From positions 1 through 11,475 of the forward strand of contig DATCJO010000021.1 of the NCBI GenBank assembly GCA_036562765.1: a stretch of 11,475 nucleotides of DNA, read 5' to 3'. The DNA comes from JAAYFT01 sp036562765 (lineage in GTDB: Bacteria; Bacillota; Clostridia; Tissierellales; Tissierellaceae). The notes under the pieces were generated by a model. It searched no databases. It saw nothing but the letters and a program-made list of their open reading frames with translations, and had not been told where the DNA came from. Shown piece by piece: positions 1-7,401 of this stretch (position 1 is the stretch's first letter; each line of letters begins with the position of its first letter). The position numbers and the translations under genes are program-made.

Positions 1-3000
1 AATTCCTTCTTTTAATACCACTTTCTTGGTAATATTACCAACAGAATCATACTCATAGTTAATTGTGGTACCGTCATTTTGGATTTCCTGGTTAACTAGA
101 GTTTCCAGTTTAGTAGATGAAGGATCTTCATAGACATAGTCCGTTTTAATTTGTTTGTTTCCGATTAAGATTTGATTTGCTTTAACTCTGCCTAAGAAAT
201 CATAGGTTTTCCTAACAATGATAGCTTCGCCTTCGTCAACAATCTTGTTAACAACGGCATCTGCAACCTTTTGTTTCGTATAACTCAGCATTTCCAATAC
301 ACCGTTTAAATGTGCTTTCGGAACACCTGTTTCTGTTTTCATGCCGACGGCGGTTAAAGTTCCTGTGAGATCAACTTGGTAATTATAGACCTTTGTTTGC
401 TTATCCAGATTTACTACGATTTGACCAGGCTCATATCTGATTCCGACTGTTTGCCATTTATCCATTTCTACAACTAAACCGGTGTCATAAGCAATGCCGT
501 TACGAATCATTGAAAGTCGACTTTGTGCATTAATAGCAAGTCCTAACTTAATGTAATCATTGTCTTGGAAAGAAAGTATGTATCTAAAATCAGGATTGAT
601 TTCGAGAGCTTCAGGTTTGATTTTTACAAATACACTACCTTTATCTCTTAAACTTAAATCATAAATTAGTTTGGCTTTGTTTCCAGGTGTAAGATTTCTT
701 AGTCCATTGTAACTTCCAAAAACATGTTTTCGGATTTTATGAGAAAGAGTATCTCCTGAATAAACTAAGGTTTCATCCATTTTGAAAAGTTTAGTTTTAT
801 CGACCTTGAAGGAGCTTTCAGTATAAGTATAACTGATTGGTTTGTTGCCTCTTCTTGATTCAAAGGTTCCGTTTAAAGAAATTACATCAAAATCATCATA
901 TAAATCATGGTTGTAATAAATTACGCCGCTAGAGGGGTTTTCAAAAACTTGACTTTCGGGGCTAAGATATCTGATTCCTTCATTATAAATACCGATGAAA
1001 GTCTCAACTGTATGTTTAAATGCCCCCAAGCCGATTAAAAAGATATAATAAGGCATGGTGAGATTTGTTGAATCGTAGTTATTATTATAAGAGGAACCGT
1101 CTATATCATGTTTTGCTTCGAATTTACCGATCGTTAAGCAATCAATTTTTTCAAGGATCTTAAATGAATTCTCGCCTTCGGGTGTATAAGTTTTGGTAAA
1201 GACTCCTTGACTAGAATCTTCGTTTAGATGAAGCAATACCTGTAAGTTATTTCCACTACCTTCAATATTTAATCCAATCAGATTCCATTCATCAAGCATA
1301 AGCGTATTTTCAGTATAGATATAATCGTCTGGTTGTGCTTGGCCACCTAATCTTAATCTTCCGTCTTCGAGTGTGTCGATAAATATAGCCTCTTTTAAAC
1401 TTGATTCACAGCTTAAGGTGATAATTCTTCTTTCTTCATATTCACCTGTAGGTTTAATCCAGAAAAAGAAACCTTTGTTTTCTTTGAATTTATTATTCCA
1501 TTGGTAGAGACTGAAGTTGTTTCCGCGTGAGAATGATGATTTTCGGAAACTATTTGTTTTTTTCAAATCAACACTTAGCGTATGTAAACTCGTAGAGAAT
1601 TTAAATGTCTTGATGTTATCAATAGTTCCTGAGGAAGCAGTTTTTTCAATTTGTTTGGTGCCGTATTTTCCATCAGCTATCTGATTATAGACGATAATAT
1701 CATCCATAAAGGCCTTATCCAGCCTTTGAACATAACCATCCTTATTATATTCGTTATATTCATATTTGTACTCAAAATCAAAGTCCCTTACATCATCACC
1801 GATTTTATAGGTAACTTTTTGAGGATTTTCAAGATTGTCATAAGCGTATCTGATGGAATTGGTTCCGTCTGTTTCTTGAATCAGATTTCCTTTTTTGTCA
1901 TAGTTAAAATACTTTGTGATTTCATTTTCCGCATCATAAAGCTCACTTACCAAATCCATTTCATTGTATTTATAAGCAACAAGCAAGCGGCCGTTAAATC
2001 TAACCTTTTCTAATCTTCTTTTCTTATCATATTGGAATGTATAGGTACCATTTTCACCATATTTTTTTGATTCTAAAAGCCCGGAATTAATGCCTTGAAT
2101 AAGCTTATATTTGTAATCGACATAGAGATTGTTGTTTACATAAACCTGCTTCAAGTTTCCGAACGAATCGTAAGTAAAGTTATAAACGGTTCCGTTTGCG
2201 GTTGTTATTTTGGTAATTTGGCCTTTATGATCATAATCAAAATTTCCTTCAAGCCGGTTTTCACCGATACCACAAACGATATTTATTAAGTCACCGTATT
2301 TATTATAATTAAAGTCTGAAACTAGTCCGTTTGGAGCAACGCTTTTTTTAAGTCGATTAAGACTATCAAAGGTATTTGTAGTCTTGTTGCCATGTTCGTC
2401 TGTCAGTTCAACCGGATTGTCTTTGTCATCATATTTACATACGGTTGTAAGAGTTTTATTTTCTTTTGTTTTTACTTTAGTTGTTACAATGTTGTCCTTA
2501 TCATTATAATCATAAGTAACAACATTACCTTCAATATCCGAAACAGTTTTGACTCGTTTTTTATGATCATATGTGAGCTTAAATGTATCTCCGGCTGGCG
2601 AAGAAATCTCTTTAATGTTATTATCTTCGTCATAACTGTTGGTCGAGGAATCTTGTACTGAATTGGCAACTTCAATCAGATTACCTTTTTCATCATAGTT
2701 ATAATACTTGCCGTAATTATCTTTATATAATTGAATTGCATCAAACAAGGCATAGTTGTAGCCGTTGTAAACAACTCCTACTTCAACAGAATCAAACGGA
2801 TATTCCGCAACAACACTTCTCGTTAATACTTGCCAATTTGCATAGGTTTTATCAAAATTAAATTTATAAATTGGCTCTTCTTCAATATCAGGATAATGGA
2901 TCTTTAAATAAGCATACCAATGATCATGATGCGAAGCAAAAGCTTTTGAGAAAACGGAGAAAATCAGTTCTTCCCCAGCATTACCGCGCATGGGGATAAT

Positions 3001-5382
3001 TTGTTTCATCTTCTTATCTGTTCCGAAGGTTCCTTTAATTTTTACAACTTTCTCGCCAAGATTTTCTTTGTGGAAAACTGATGCTTCTTCGGTTATCATT
3101 GCTATATCGCCATAGTTACAGCCTTCAAAATCCCAGAATTTCGGTTGTGAGGCTGTATGGAATTCCATATAACCATTTTCTACAAAATTATACCTTACCT
3201 TTTGGTCTAAAGAACCTAAAGATAGTTGTAAATCATCAATTCCAACTAACATTCTGTTTCCGGTGAGTTTAAACAATACTTCTAATTTAAGATCATAAGC
3301 TCCCGAAGGAATGTAGATGTTGTTAATTGTAAAGGGCTTCCAATCTGATTCGCCGATGAATGCTGCTGTCGGAACAAAGTGTTTTTTATAACTAACCTCA
3401 TTTGTAACTTTAGTACCTCCGGAGCCACTGCTGGATGAACTTGCTGTATAAGTTGTTTCCAGCATTTTATATTTTGCTATTACTTCGATTTCAATATTAC
3501 CATTGGAAACCGGTGAATCAATTCCTTGATATTTGATGAAACCGGTCAAAATGCTGGTTCCTGTCCGGGGACGCATGACTGCTTGACTGATTGCAACAGT
3601 TTCTCCCGCTGCTTTATCAATTGAAAGATACTTTTCACCGAATACACCACCGTATTCCGTTTTTACAATACTCTCTTCCCCTTTAAGGATCAACCATCCG
3701 GAACCGTAATCGAGAACATCGTCATCAGCGTCAAAACTATGATTTTCTAACATGTTTATAGTATGCAATTGTACATTTGACTGACCGATTAGCTTGCTTG
3801 AGATTGAATCCTTTATTTCGTCATAATTATAAGAAACGGTTTTTCCGTCTTGATCCATAATTAAACGATTGCGTCCATAGTGATCAAAATAATAAATATT
3901 CGCTTCTCCGTAAGTATTTTTTCTGACAGTCATTTGCTCACTATATTCGAATTCTACATATTCGCCTAAGGATGTTCCCGCATCAGCAAATTCGGTCACT
4001 TTCTTAACTTTTTCTGAACCGTCATAAGCAAATTCACACCCGAAGCCGGATAATGTATCATACGCTTTTACAAGTTTCCGATTTGAATAACTATACTTGG
4101 CACCGCCCAACAAATCTTCTTTGATTACTTTTGTACCTTCGCTGCTATATTCTAAACGGTAATTATAAACATTAAGCGAAATAAGCCTCGAGCTCAAATA
4201 AGAAAATTCGATTAATTTTCTTTCTTTCTCTAATCTTATTGCTGAGATTCTGTTTGATTCATTATATAACAAGCGAACAATTTCACTGTTATACTTATTC
4301 TTTTCAATGAGTTCGATTTGGTTCTTACTGTTTTTTGTAAATTGAATTTTATCACCTTCAGCATTAGTCATCGCTTTAATTAGAGTCTTTCCGCCTTTAT
4401 ATTCAAACTCCATTTTATTTTTGTGTTTGTCATAGATGACAATTTCATAAAGCGATTTATCATAAAGCGCATAGGAGCCGTCTAGATGGTTGTAATAAAC
4501 TTTTCCTTCATAACCAGGAGGAAGATCCAGTCGATAATTATTTTTCGCTTTGCTTAGAGTTATTTCTTCAAAAAAAGTACTGTTGTCGGAGGGATCAATC
4601 ATTTCGAGTGTTTTTTCTTGTAAAGTAAAATTGTATTCAAAACTTGCTTTTGCTCCGATTCCAAATAATCCATAAATACTCTTCTCGCTATTTACCTGAT
4701 TAAATATTAACGAAACTGTAATCGGTAATTTACTGTCAGAAGTTGCTAAGAATTCGTTTGCTAATACTTGCTTGCCGGTATAAAGATTAATTTTAGAAAT
4801 ACCGGCATAACCTAAATCCTGATCCTCATAACAAAAAGCCGGATTTAACCCATTAATCTTAAAAGTTGCAACTTGTGCAATCACACATTCATGATTATCA
4901 GGGTGCGGTTTTAATAACTTTATTTTAGTAGTTGCATCATTCACAATTCTTACATAAAATCTATAAGTTTGATATTTGATTGCTTTTCGAACTAATCTGG
5001 TAATATTAAAACAAAGGTATTCTGTCATAATAGTATGACTTGAAGCGACTGTGTTAGGTGCAGGTACATGGTCTACTACCAATGCTCCGGAGCTAATTCT
5101 CGGAACCGTTGCATATCTAATCGCACTTGGATCGCGGAGTTCATCCTCATATAACCTAAAATTGCATTTTTGGGTGGTATTTTGATAGGGTAACAGAAGA
5201 TAAGCTTCTCCGATATGATCATCCTTAGTAAAGTTGTCAAGTTGGACGATTGCATAGACTTCAAGTTTAGAATCGCCTTCTTCACAATATGAATTGGCTA
5301 GATTACCGCAGTTTTCTTTTAAAAACACGTAATCAACTATAATTCTTTTATCATTGGTAAGATTAGTATAAATTTTAAACAT
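1..5382 (-). CDS. Giant DNRLRE/YD-repeat (RHS-like) protein, partial, C-terminus beyond window
   Basis: The frame is open for 1794 codons, from ATG at 5382 to the window edge, so the C-terminus is missing. The start has AAGGAG 6 nt upstream. Residues 1-170 look like a DNRLRE domain (FNITRLVRKAI near its end). Residues 195-300 match the RHS entry segment (INLYTGK, then YGLFGIG). Imperfect YD repeats follow at about 315-530, two jelly-roll carbohydrate-binding-like stretches at 538-720 and 728-888, a dense YD block at 892-1225, two LamG/concanavalin-like stretches at about 1250-1465 and 1553-1708, and renewed YD motifs (YDSVGNI) to the edge. Serine/glycine-rich linker near 650. No signal peptide or membrane segment is visible. 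RHS/YD proteins usually form a beta-cocoon shell around a variable C-terminal toxin; whether this one carries a toxin cannot be seen. It lies 14 bp after the nucleotidyltransferase gene. The YD/RHS call is firm; the accessory domains are judged by pattern only. Confidence 0.9.
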   Translation of the reverse strand, partial: MFKIYTNLTNDKRIIVDYVFLKENCGNLANSYCEEGDSKLEVYAIVQLDNFTKDDHIGEAYLLLPYQNTTQKCNFRLYEDELRDPSAIRYATVPRISSGALVVDHVPAPNTVASSHTIMTEYLCFNITRLVRKAIKYQTYRFYVRIVNDATTKIKLLKPHPDNHECVIAQVATFKINGLNPAFCYEDQDLGYAGISKINLYTGKQVLANEFLATSDSKLPITVSLIFNQVNSEKSIYGLFGIGAKASFEYNFTLQEKTLEMIDPSDNSTFFEEITLSKAKNNYRLDLPPGYEGKVYYNHLDGSYALYDKSLYEIVIYDKHKNKMEFEYKGGKTLIKAMTNAEGDKIQFTKNSKNQIELIEKNKYNSEIVRLLYNESNRISAIRLEKERKLIEFSYLSSRLISLNVYNYRLEYSSEGTKVIKEDLLGGAKYSYSNRKLVKAYDTLSGFGCEFAYDGSEKVKKVTEFADAGTSLGEYVEFEYSEQMTVRKNTYGEANIYYFDHYGRNRLIMDQDGKTVSYNYDEIKDSISSKLIGQSNVQLHTINMLENHSFDADDDVLDYGSGWLILKGEESIVKTEYGGVFGEKYLSIDKAAGETVAISQAVMRPRTGTSILTGFIKYQGIDSPVSNGNIEIEVIAKYKMLETTYTASSSSSGSGGTKVTNEVSYKKHFVPTAAFIGESDWKPFTINNIYIPSGAYDLKLEVLFKLTGNRMLVGIDDLQLSLGSLDQKVRYNFVENGYMEFHTASQPKFWDFEGCNYGDIAMITEEASVFHKENLGEKVVKIKGTFGTDKKMKQIIPMRGNAGEELIFSVFSKAFASHHDHWYAYLKIHYPDIEEEPIYKFNFDKTYANWQVLTRSVVAEYPFDSVEVGVVYNGYNYALFDAIQLYKDNYGKYYNYDEKGNLIEVANSVQDSSTNSYDEDNNIKEISSPAGDTFKLTYDHKKRVKTVSDIEGNVVTYDYNDKDNIVTTKVKTKENKTLTTVCKYDDKDNPVELTDEHGNKTTNTFDSLNRLKKSVAPNGLVSDFNYNKYGDLINIVCGIGENRLEGNFDYDHKGQITKITTANGTVYNFTYDSFGNLKQVYVNNNLYVDYKYKLIQGINSGLLESKKYGENGTYTFQYDKKRRLEKVRFNGRLLVAYKYNEMDLVSELYDAENEITKYFNYDKKGNLIQETDGTNSIRYAYDNLENPQKVTYKIGDDVRDFDFEYKYEYNEYNKDGYVQRLDKAFMDDIIVYNQIADGKYGTKQIEKTASSGTIDNIKTFKFSTSLHTLSVDLKKTNSFRKSSFSRGNNFSLYQWNNKFKENKGFFFWIKPTGEYEERRIITLSCESSLKEAIFIDTLEDGRLRLGGQAQPDDYIYTENTLMLDEWNLIGLNIEGSGNNLQVLLHLNEDSSQGVFTKTYTPEGENSFKILEKIDCLTIGKFEAKHDIDGSSYNNNYDSTNLTMPYYIFLIGLGAFKHTVETFIGIYNEGIRYLSPESQVFENPSSGVIYYNHDLYDDFDVISLNGTFESRRGNKPISYTYTESSFKVDKTKLFKMDETLVYSGDTLSHKIRKHVFGSYNGLRNLTPGNKAKLIYDLSLRDKGSVFVKIKPEALEINPDFRYILSFQDNDYIKLGLAINAQSRLSMIRNGIAYDTGLVVEMDKWQTVGIRYEPGQIVVNLDKQTKVYNYQVDLTGTLTAVGMKTETGVPKAHLNGVLEMLSYTKQKVADAVVNKIVDEGEAIIVRKTYDFLGRVKANQILIGNKQIKTDYVYEDPSSTKLETLVNQEIQNDGTTINYEYDSVGNITKKVVLKEGI
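1708..2709 (-). repeat. Dense block of YD repeats inside the giant protein
   Basis: This part encodes roughly residues 892-1225 and contains the clearest tandem YD motifs: YDEKGNLIEV, YDHKKRVKTV, YDDKDNPVEL, FDSLNRLKKS, YNKYGDLINI, YDHKGQITKI, YDSFGNLKQV, YDKKRRLEKV, YDKKGNLIQE and YDNLENPQKV. Spacing is about 20-45 residues. The repeats are conserved in protein but diverged in DNA, so this is an old protein repeat and not a recent tandem duplication. Confidence 0.85.
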
Positions 5383-5396
5383 AAACTTCTCCTTTC

Positions 5397-6260
5397 TTAA
5401 AATACATAAATTCTGTCAGTGTAAAAATCTACCGATATATCAATCGGTGACCGATTTTTTGAGATAAATACTAAATCAACCTTTTGTATAAATAAACTTT
5501 CAACAAAACTCCTGATTTCTTTTTCAAGAATCGGGTTTCGGACTTGTGTTAAAAAGACAAGATCAATATCTGAATATTCTGTTTGTTCGCCTCTCGCAAC
5601 AGAGCCGTAAATGAAACAGCCGATAATGTGATACTTATCCTTAAGGGTGCTTTCATTTTCTTTTAAAATCCTCACAACCTCTTCGGTTTTGATTAAGCCG
5701 CGGACCTGATTGTAATCCATGCTTACTTTAATAATTGGTTTTAAAAGTGTCATCACACTTTCCTTTAAAGCTCCGTTTTTAATCAATTCGATAAGGTCGT
5801 TGGAAAAGTTAATGTAAAAGATAATGGGATGAAACCCGCTTTTTACAAGCATCACATTAAACAAAATAATCGCCATTTCCCGAGAATAAGGATGAAAATA
5901 ATTGTTTTTTATAACATACATCAGCATTTCAACGGGATCCGTCAAATCGTCGATTCGCTTGTTAACAAGCTCAACAAGCCAAGTCAAATTTTCTTTATCA
6001 AGTGTCTTTTCGGAATAAAAACGAAACGCTTTTTCTAAGACAGCTAATGTTATCGGTTCACTTTCTAGTAAGGTCTTATAAGCGAATAGGGATTGTTTGA
6101 GATGTTTTTCATTAAATGTTTTTGGTTCTTCCCTTTTTCCTAAATAAATTTCCTTTTGGGATTTTAAGCTCTCCTTAGCATCTCTGTCTTTGTTTAAAAA
6201 GCACAACATCTTAAAATCAAGTTTTGAATTATAAATACCATTACATTTTTTAAGTTCCAT
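5397..6260 (-). CDS. Nucleotidyltransferase-domain protein with degenerate Fic-like N-terminal region
   Basis: 287 residues; ATG at 6260 is preceded by AAGGAGGT with good spacing. The C-terminal third has the polymerase-beta-like nucleotidyltransferase signature G219-S-V-A-R-G followed by S-D231-I-D233-L, and a third acidic residue in VDLVF (D262), so the catalytic triad looks complete. Such domains transfer AMP or other nucleotides to proteins, RNA or small molecules. Residues 50-185 resemble a Fic fold by pattern: EPITLAVLEKAF, DPVEMLMYVIKNNYFHPY, then LFNVMLVKSGFHPIIF, matching the usual HPF loop, helix and 'LLLLRAGYPP' stretch. However, the GNGR part of the Fic motif is missing (H123-P124 remain, with about three residues deleted), so Fic catalysis is unlikely. 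The gene sits between holin-like genes and the giant YD protein, so it may modify, protect or regulate that product. The substrate is unknown. The nucleotidyltransferase call is firm; the Fic relation is tentative. Confidence 0.85.
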   Translation of the reverse strand: MELKKCNGIYNSKLDFKMLCFLNKDRDAKESLKSQKEIYLGKREEPKTFNEKHLKQSLFAYKTLLESEPITLAVLEKAFRFYSEKTLDKENLTWLVELVNKRIDDLTDPVEMLMYVIKNNYFHPYSREMAIILFNVMLVKSGFHPIIFYINFSNDLIELIKNGALKESVMTLLKPIIKVSMDYNQVRGLIKTEEVVRILKENESTLKDKYHIIGCFIYGSVARGEQTEYSDIDLVFLTQVRNPILEKEIRSFVESLFIQKVDLVFISKNRSPIDISVDFYTDRIYVF

Positions 6261-6292
6261 CTTAACCTCCTTTCTTTTATTTTTTTTAGTTG

Positions 6293-6325
6293 CTAGGGCG
6301 GTTTTTTAAAATATAAATTTCTCAT
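6293..6325 (-). CDS. Candidate 10-residue leader peptide MRNLYFKKPP
   Basis: ATG at 6325 follows a textbook AGGAGG (6331-6336) by 5 nt, and the frame stops after ten codons at 6293-6295 (TAG). The peptide ends Pro-Pro-stop, a context known to slow ribosomes. It lies in the 156-bp gap between the 155-residue membrane protein and the nucleotidyltransferase gene, after a terminator. A role as leader peptide is inferred. It could also be a chance ORF, but the strength of the ribosome binding site argues against that. Confidence 0.4.
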   Translation of the reverse strand: MRNLYFKKPP

Positions 6326-6335
6326 AATCTCCTCC

Positions 6336-6362
6336 TCGCTCATAAAGAGACAAAAGGAGCGA
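6336..6362 (-). promoter_or_regulatory. Inverted repeat next to the mini-ORF ribosome binding site
   Basis: TCGCTC and GAGCGA form a perfect 6-bp inverted repeat (6336-6341 and 6357-6362, 15-nt loop) just upstream of the AGGAGG of the mini-ORF. On the leftward transcript the overlapping CTCCT (6355-6359) could instead pair with the AGGAGG itself. Two mutually exclusive pairings, one exposing and one hiding the ribosome binding site, are therefore possible. This is a structural reading only. Confidence 0.3.
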
Positions 6363-6377
6363 TTCATACAACCAAAG

Positions 6378-6400
6378 AAAAAAAGCCAAAGATCTTGGCT
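6378..6400 (-). terminator. Intrinsic terminator after the two membrane protein genes
   Basis: On the leftward strand AGCCAA, a 5-nt loop and TTGGCT form a hairpin, followed by a run of T (6383-6378). It begins 17 bp after the stop of the 155-residue protein. A-rich sequence on the other side makes it possibly bidirectional. It would separate the membrane protein pair from the nucleotidyltransferase/YD genes, or make their transcription partial. Confidence 0.75.
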
Positions 6401-6416
6401 CTTTTTTCTCTTTAAT

Positions 6417-6884
6417 TTATCCCGGATCATTGATATCTTTTGCTTTGATTTTATTGATCATCTGATTGTTGAAACTCACATAATCTTCAATTGTAGCTTC
6501 AATTCTTTTCAGATTATCAGCTACATACTTTTCCGCAGTAGTTTTGGAGCCGATAAACTTTTCCAGCCATTCTGTCAGTTTACTAATGACTGTTTGTTTT
6601 TTCTCTGCGCCGGTCATAAAGGTTTGTCCATTTTCTTTTTTAAGATTATTGGCTTTTTCTGTATTTAAAATGAATTTTTTAATCACATCAACGATTAAAT
6701 TATCAAGCTTATTCACCTTTATAGTATCTATCACCTCCCTTGCACTTTCGACAGTTACTTCAATATCATCTTTAACCTCACGCAAAATTTCCGAAAACGA
6801 CTTATTCTTATTTACTTTAGAAGCCAGATATAAAAGGCATAGAAAAATAACAATTACTGACAAGATAATTTCAAGTGTTGTCAT
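6417..6884 (-). CDS. Small membrane protein with helical cytoplasmic tail, holin-like
   Basis: 155 residues. One hydrophobic segment at about residues 4-23 (EIILSVIVIFLCLLYLASKV) is followed by a long charged, helical region. The part from TGAEKKQTVISKLTEWLEKF (about 90-110) to the end is reminiscent of the LLH-type phage holin family, in which an N-terminal membrane helix precedes a helical tail with an 'EKKxxVxxxL' stretch. I do not claim a firm match. Its ATG overlaps the stop of the upstream 95-residue gene by ATGA, so the two are translationally coupled; GGGGAGGTGC inside the upstream gene supplies the ribosome binding site. A terminator follows directly. In this position it may form pores or release the leaderless giant protein; that role is inferred. 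Confidence 0.8.
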   Translation of the reverse strand: MTTLEIILSVIVIFLCLLYLASKVNKNKSFSEILREVKDDIEVTVESAREVIDTIKVNKLDNLIVDVIKKFILNTEKANNLKKENGQTFMTGAEKKQTVISKLTEWLEKFIGSKTTAEKYVADNLKRIEATIEDYVSFNNQMINKIKAKDINDPG

Positions 6885-7168
6885 CTAAGCACCTCCCCGT
6901 CATGTTTCTCAAGTAAACTCAGACGCGACTTCAGATTGCATAATTCTGATTTAATTTTGCTGATTTCTTCCGCATGAACTTCGATCAATTTTAAGATTTC
7001 ATTGTTTTGAATTTCAATCTTTTCTAAGTTCATCAGAATTTGTTTGCTGAAATCGTCTTGAGAACGAAACTGTTTTTTAAACTGTTTAACAATCGTTAAT
7101 ACCAAAACTAAAATAACTATAATCAAATAAATGATATTCTCTGCTTTTACTAAATCCATCCAATTCAT
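6881..7168 (-). CDS. Small single-pass coiled-coil membrane protein, BhlA/UviB-like topology
   Basis: 95 residues; ATG at 7168 has AAGGAG a few bases upstream. A hydrophobic helix spans about residues 11-28 (NIIYLIIVILVLVLTIV), then a basic patch (KQFKKQFR), then a heptad-like coiled coil at about 40-90 (ILMNLEKIEIQNNEILKLIE). This resembles small BhlA/UviB holin-like proteins in architecture: N-terminal membrane helix and charged coiled coil, somewhat longer than their usual 70 or so residues. Sequence alone does not prove membership; a septum- or scaffold-type coiled-coil membrane protein is an alternative. It is the first gene of the leftward series, divergent from the sigma factor gene, and ends in an ATGA overlap with the next gene. 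Confidence 0.8.
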   Translation of the reverse strand: MNWMDLVKAENIIYLIIVILVLVLTIVKQFKKQFRSQDDFSKQILMNLEKIEIQNNEILKLIEVHAEEISKIKSELCNLKSRLSLLEKHDGEVLR

Positions 7169-7316
7169 TACTTTTCTCCTTTCTTCTTGATTCAGTATTA
7201 AAGAGTTTTATCCTAAAAAAATACAACTAAAAAACAAAAAACAAACAAAAGCCAATAAAATATTAATAAATCAAACAAACAGATTTAAAATCCGACAGAA
7301 TTTGCGAATAAGGCTT
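7169..7316. other. Divergent intergenic region, strand-asymmetric A/C-rich tract
   Basis: The stretch from about 7213 to 7280 is nearly G-free on the + strand (A with scattered C and T). For the leftward operon I see no convincing standard sigma-A promoter: the best -10 candidates (GATAAA, TAATAC) lack a -35 at proper spacing. The leftward strand has TATTTTTTTAGG at 7223-7212, close to a 12-mer ahead of the sigma gene (see findings). The region probably carries both promoters. Confidence 0.4.
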
Positions 7317-7325
7317 TGTTATAAT
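7317..7325 (+). promoter_or_regulatory. Extended -10 promoter of the sigma factor gene
   Basis: TGTTATAAT fits the extended -10 pattern TGnTATAAT exactly. No good -35 lies 16-18 bp upstream, which extended -10 promoters can tolerate. Transcription would start near 7332, leaving a leader of about 70 nt before ATG 7402. Confidence 0.6.
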
Positions 7326-7401
7326 TTTGTTACAACTTAATATTTTTTTGGGTTGTTCTTCCTTCGCTTTTCTACTCTTTAAATATCGAGAGGAGAAAAG
7401 T

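Noticed and set aside
1651..3266. Rightward ORFs of 60-120 codons rich in I, F and V (around 1651-2013, 2095-2289, 2392-2661 and 3081-3266)
   Set aside because: They lie antisense within the open 5.4-kb YD frame, have no ribosome binding sites, and their hydrophobic look comes from reading AT-rich codons backwards.
5076..5285. Leftward 69-codon ORF inside the start of the YD gene
   Set aside because: Out-of-frame shadow of the DNRLRE region, which is convincingly coding in the main frame.
5829..6888. Rightward ORFs at 5829-6038 and 6544-6888
   Set aside because: Antisense to the nucleotidyltransferase and 155-residue membrane protein genes, without initiation signals.
7327..7401. N-terminal hydrophobic extension of the sigma factor, suggesting a membrane-anchored form
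   Set aside because: The codon at 7327 has no ribosome binding site and precedes the predicted transcription start; ATG 7402 has a strong one.
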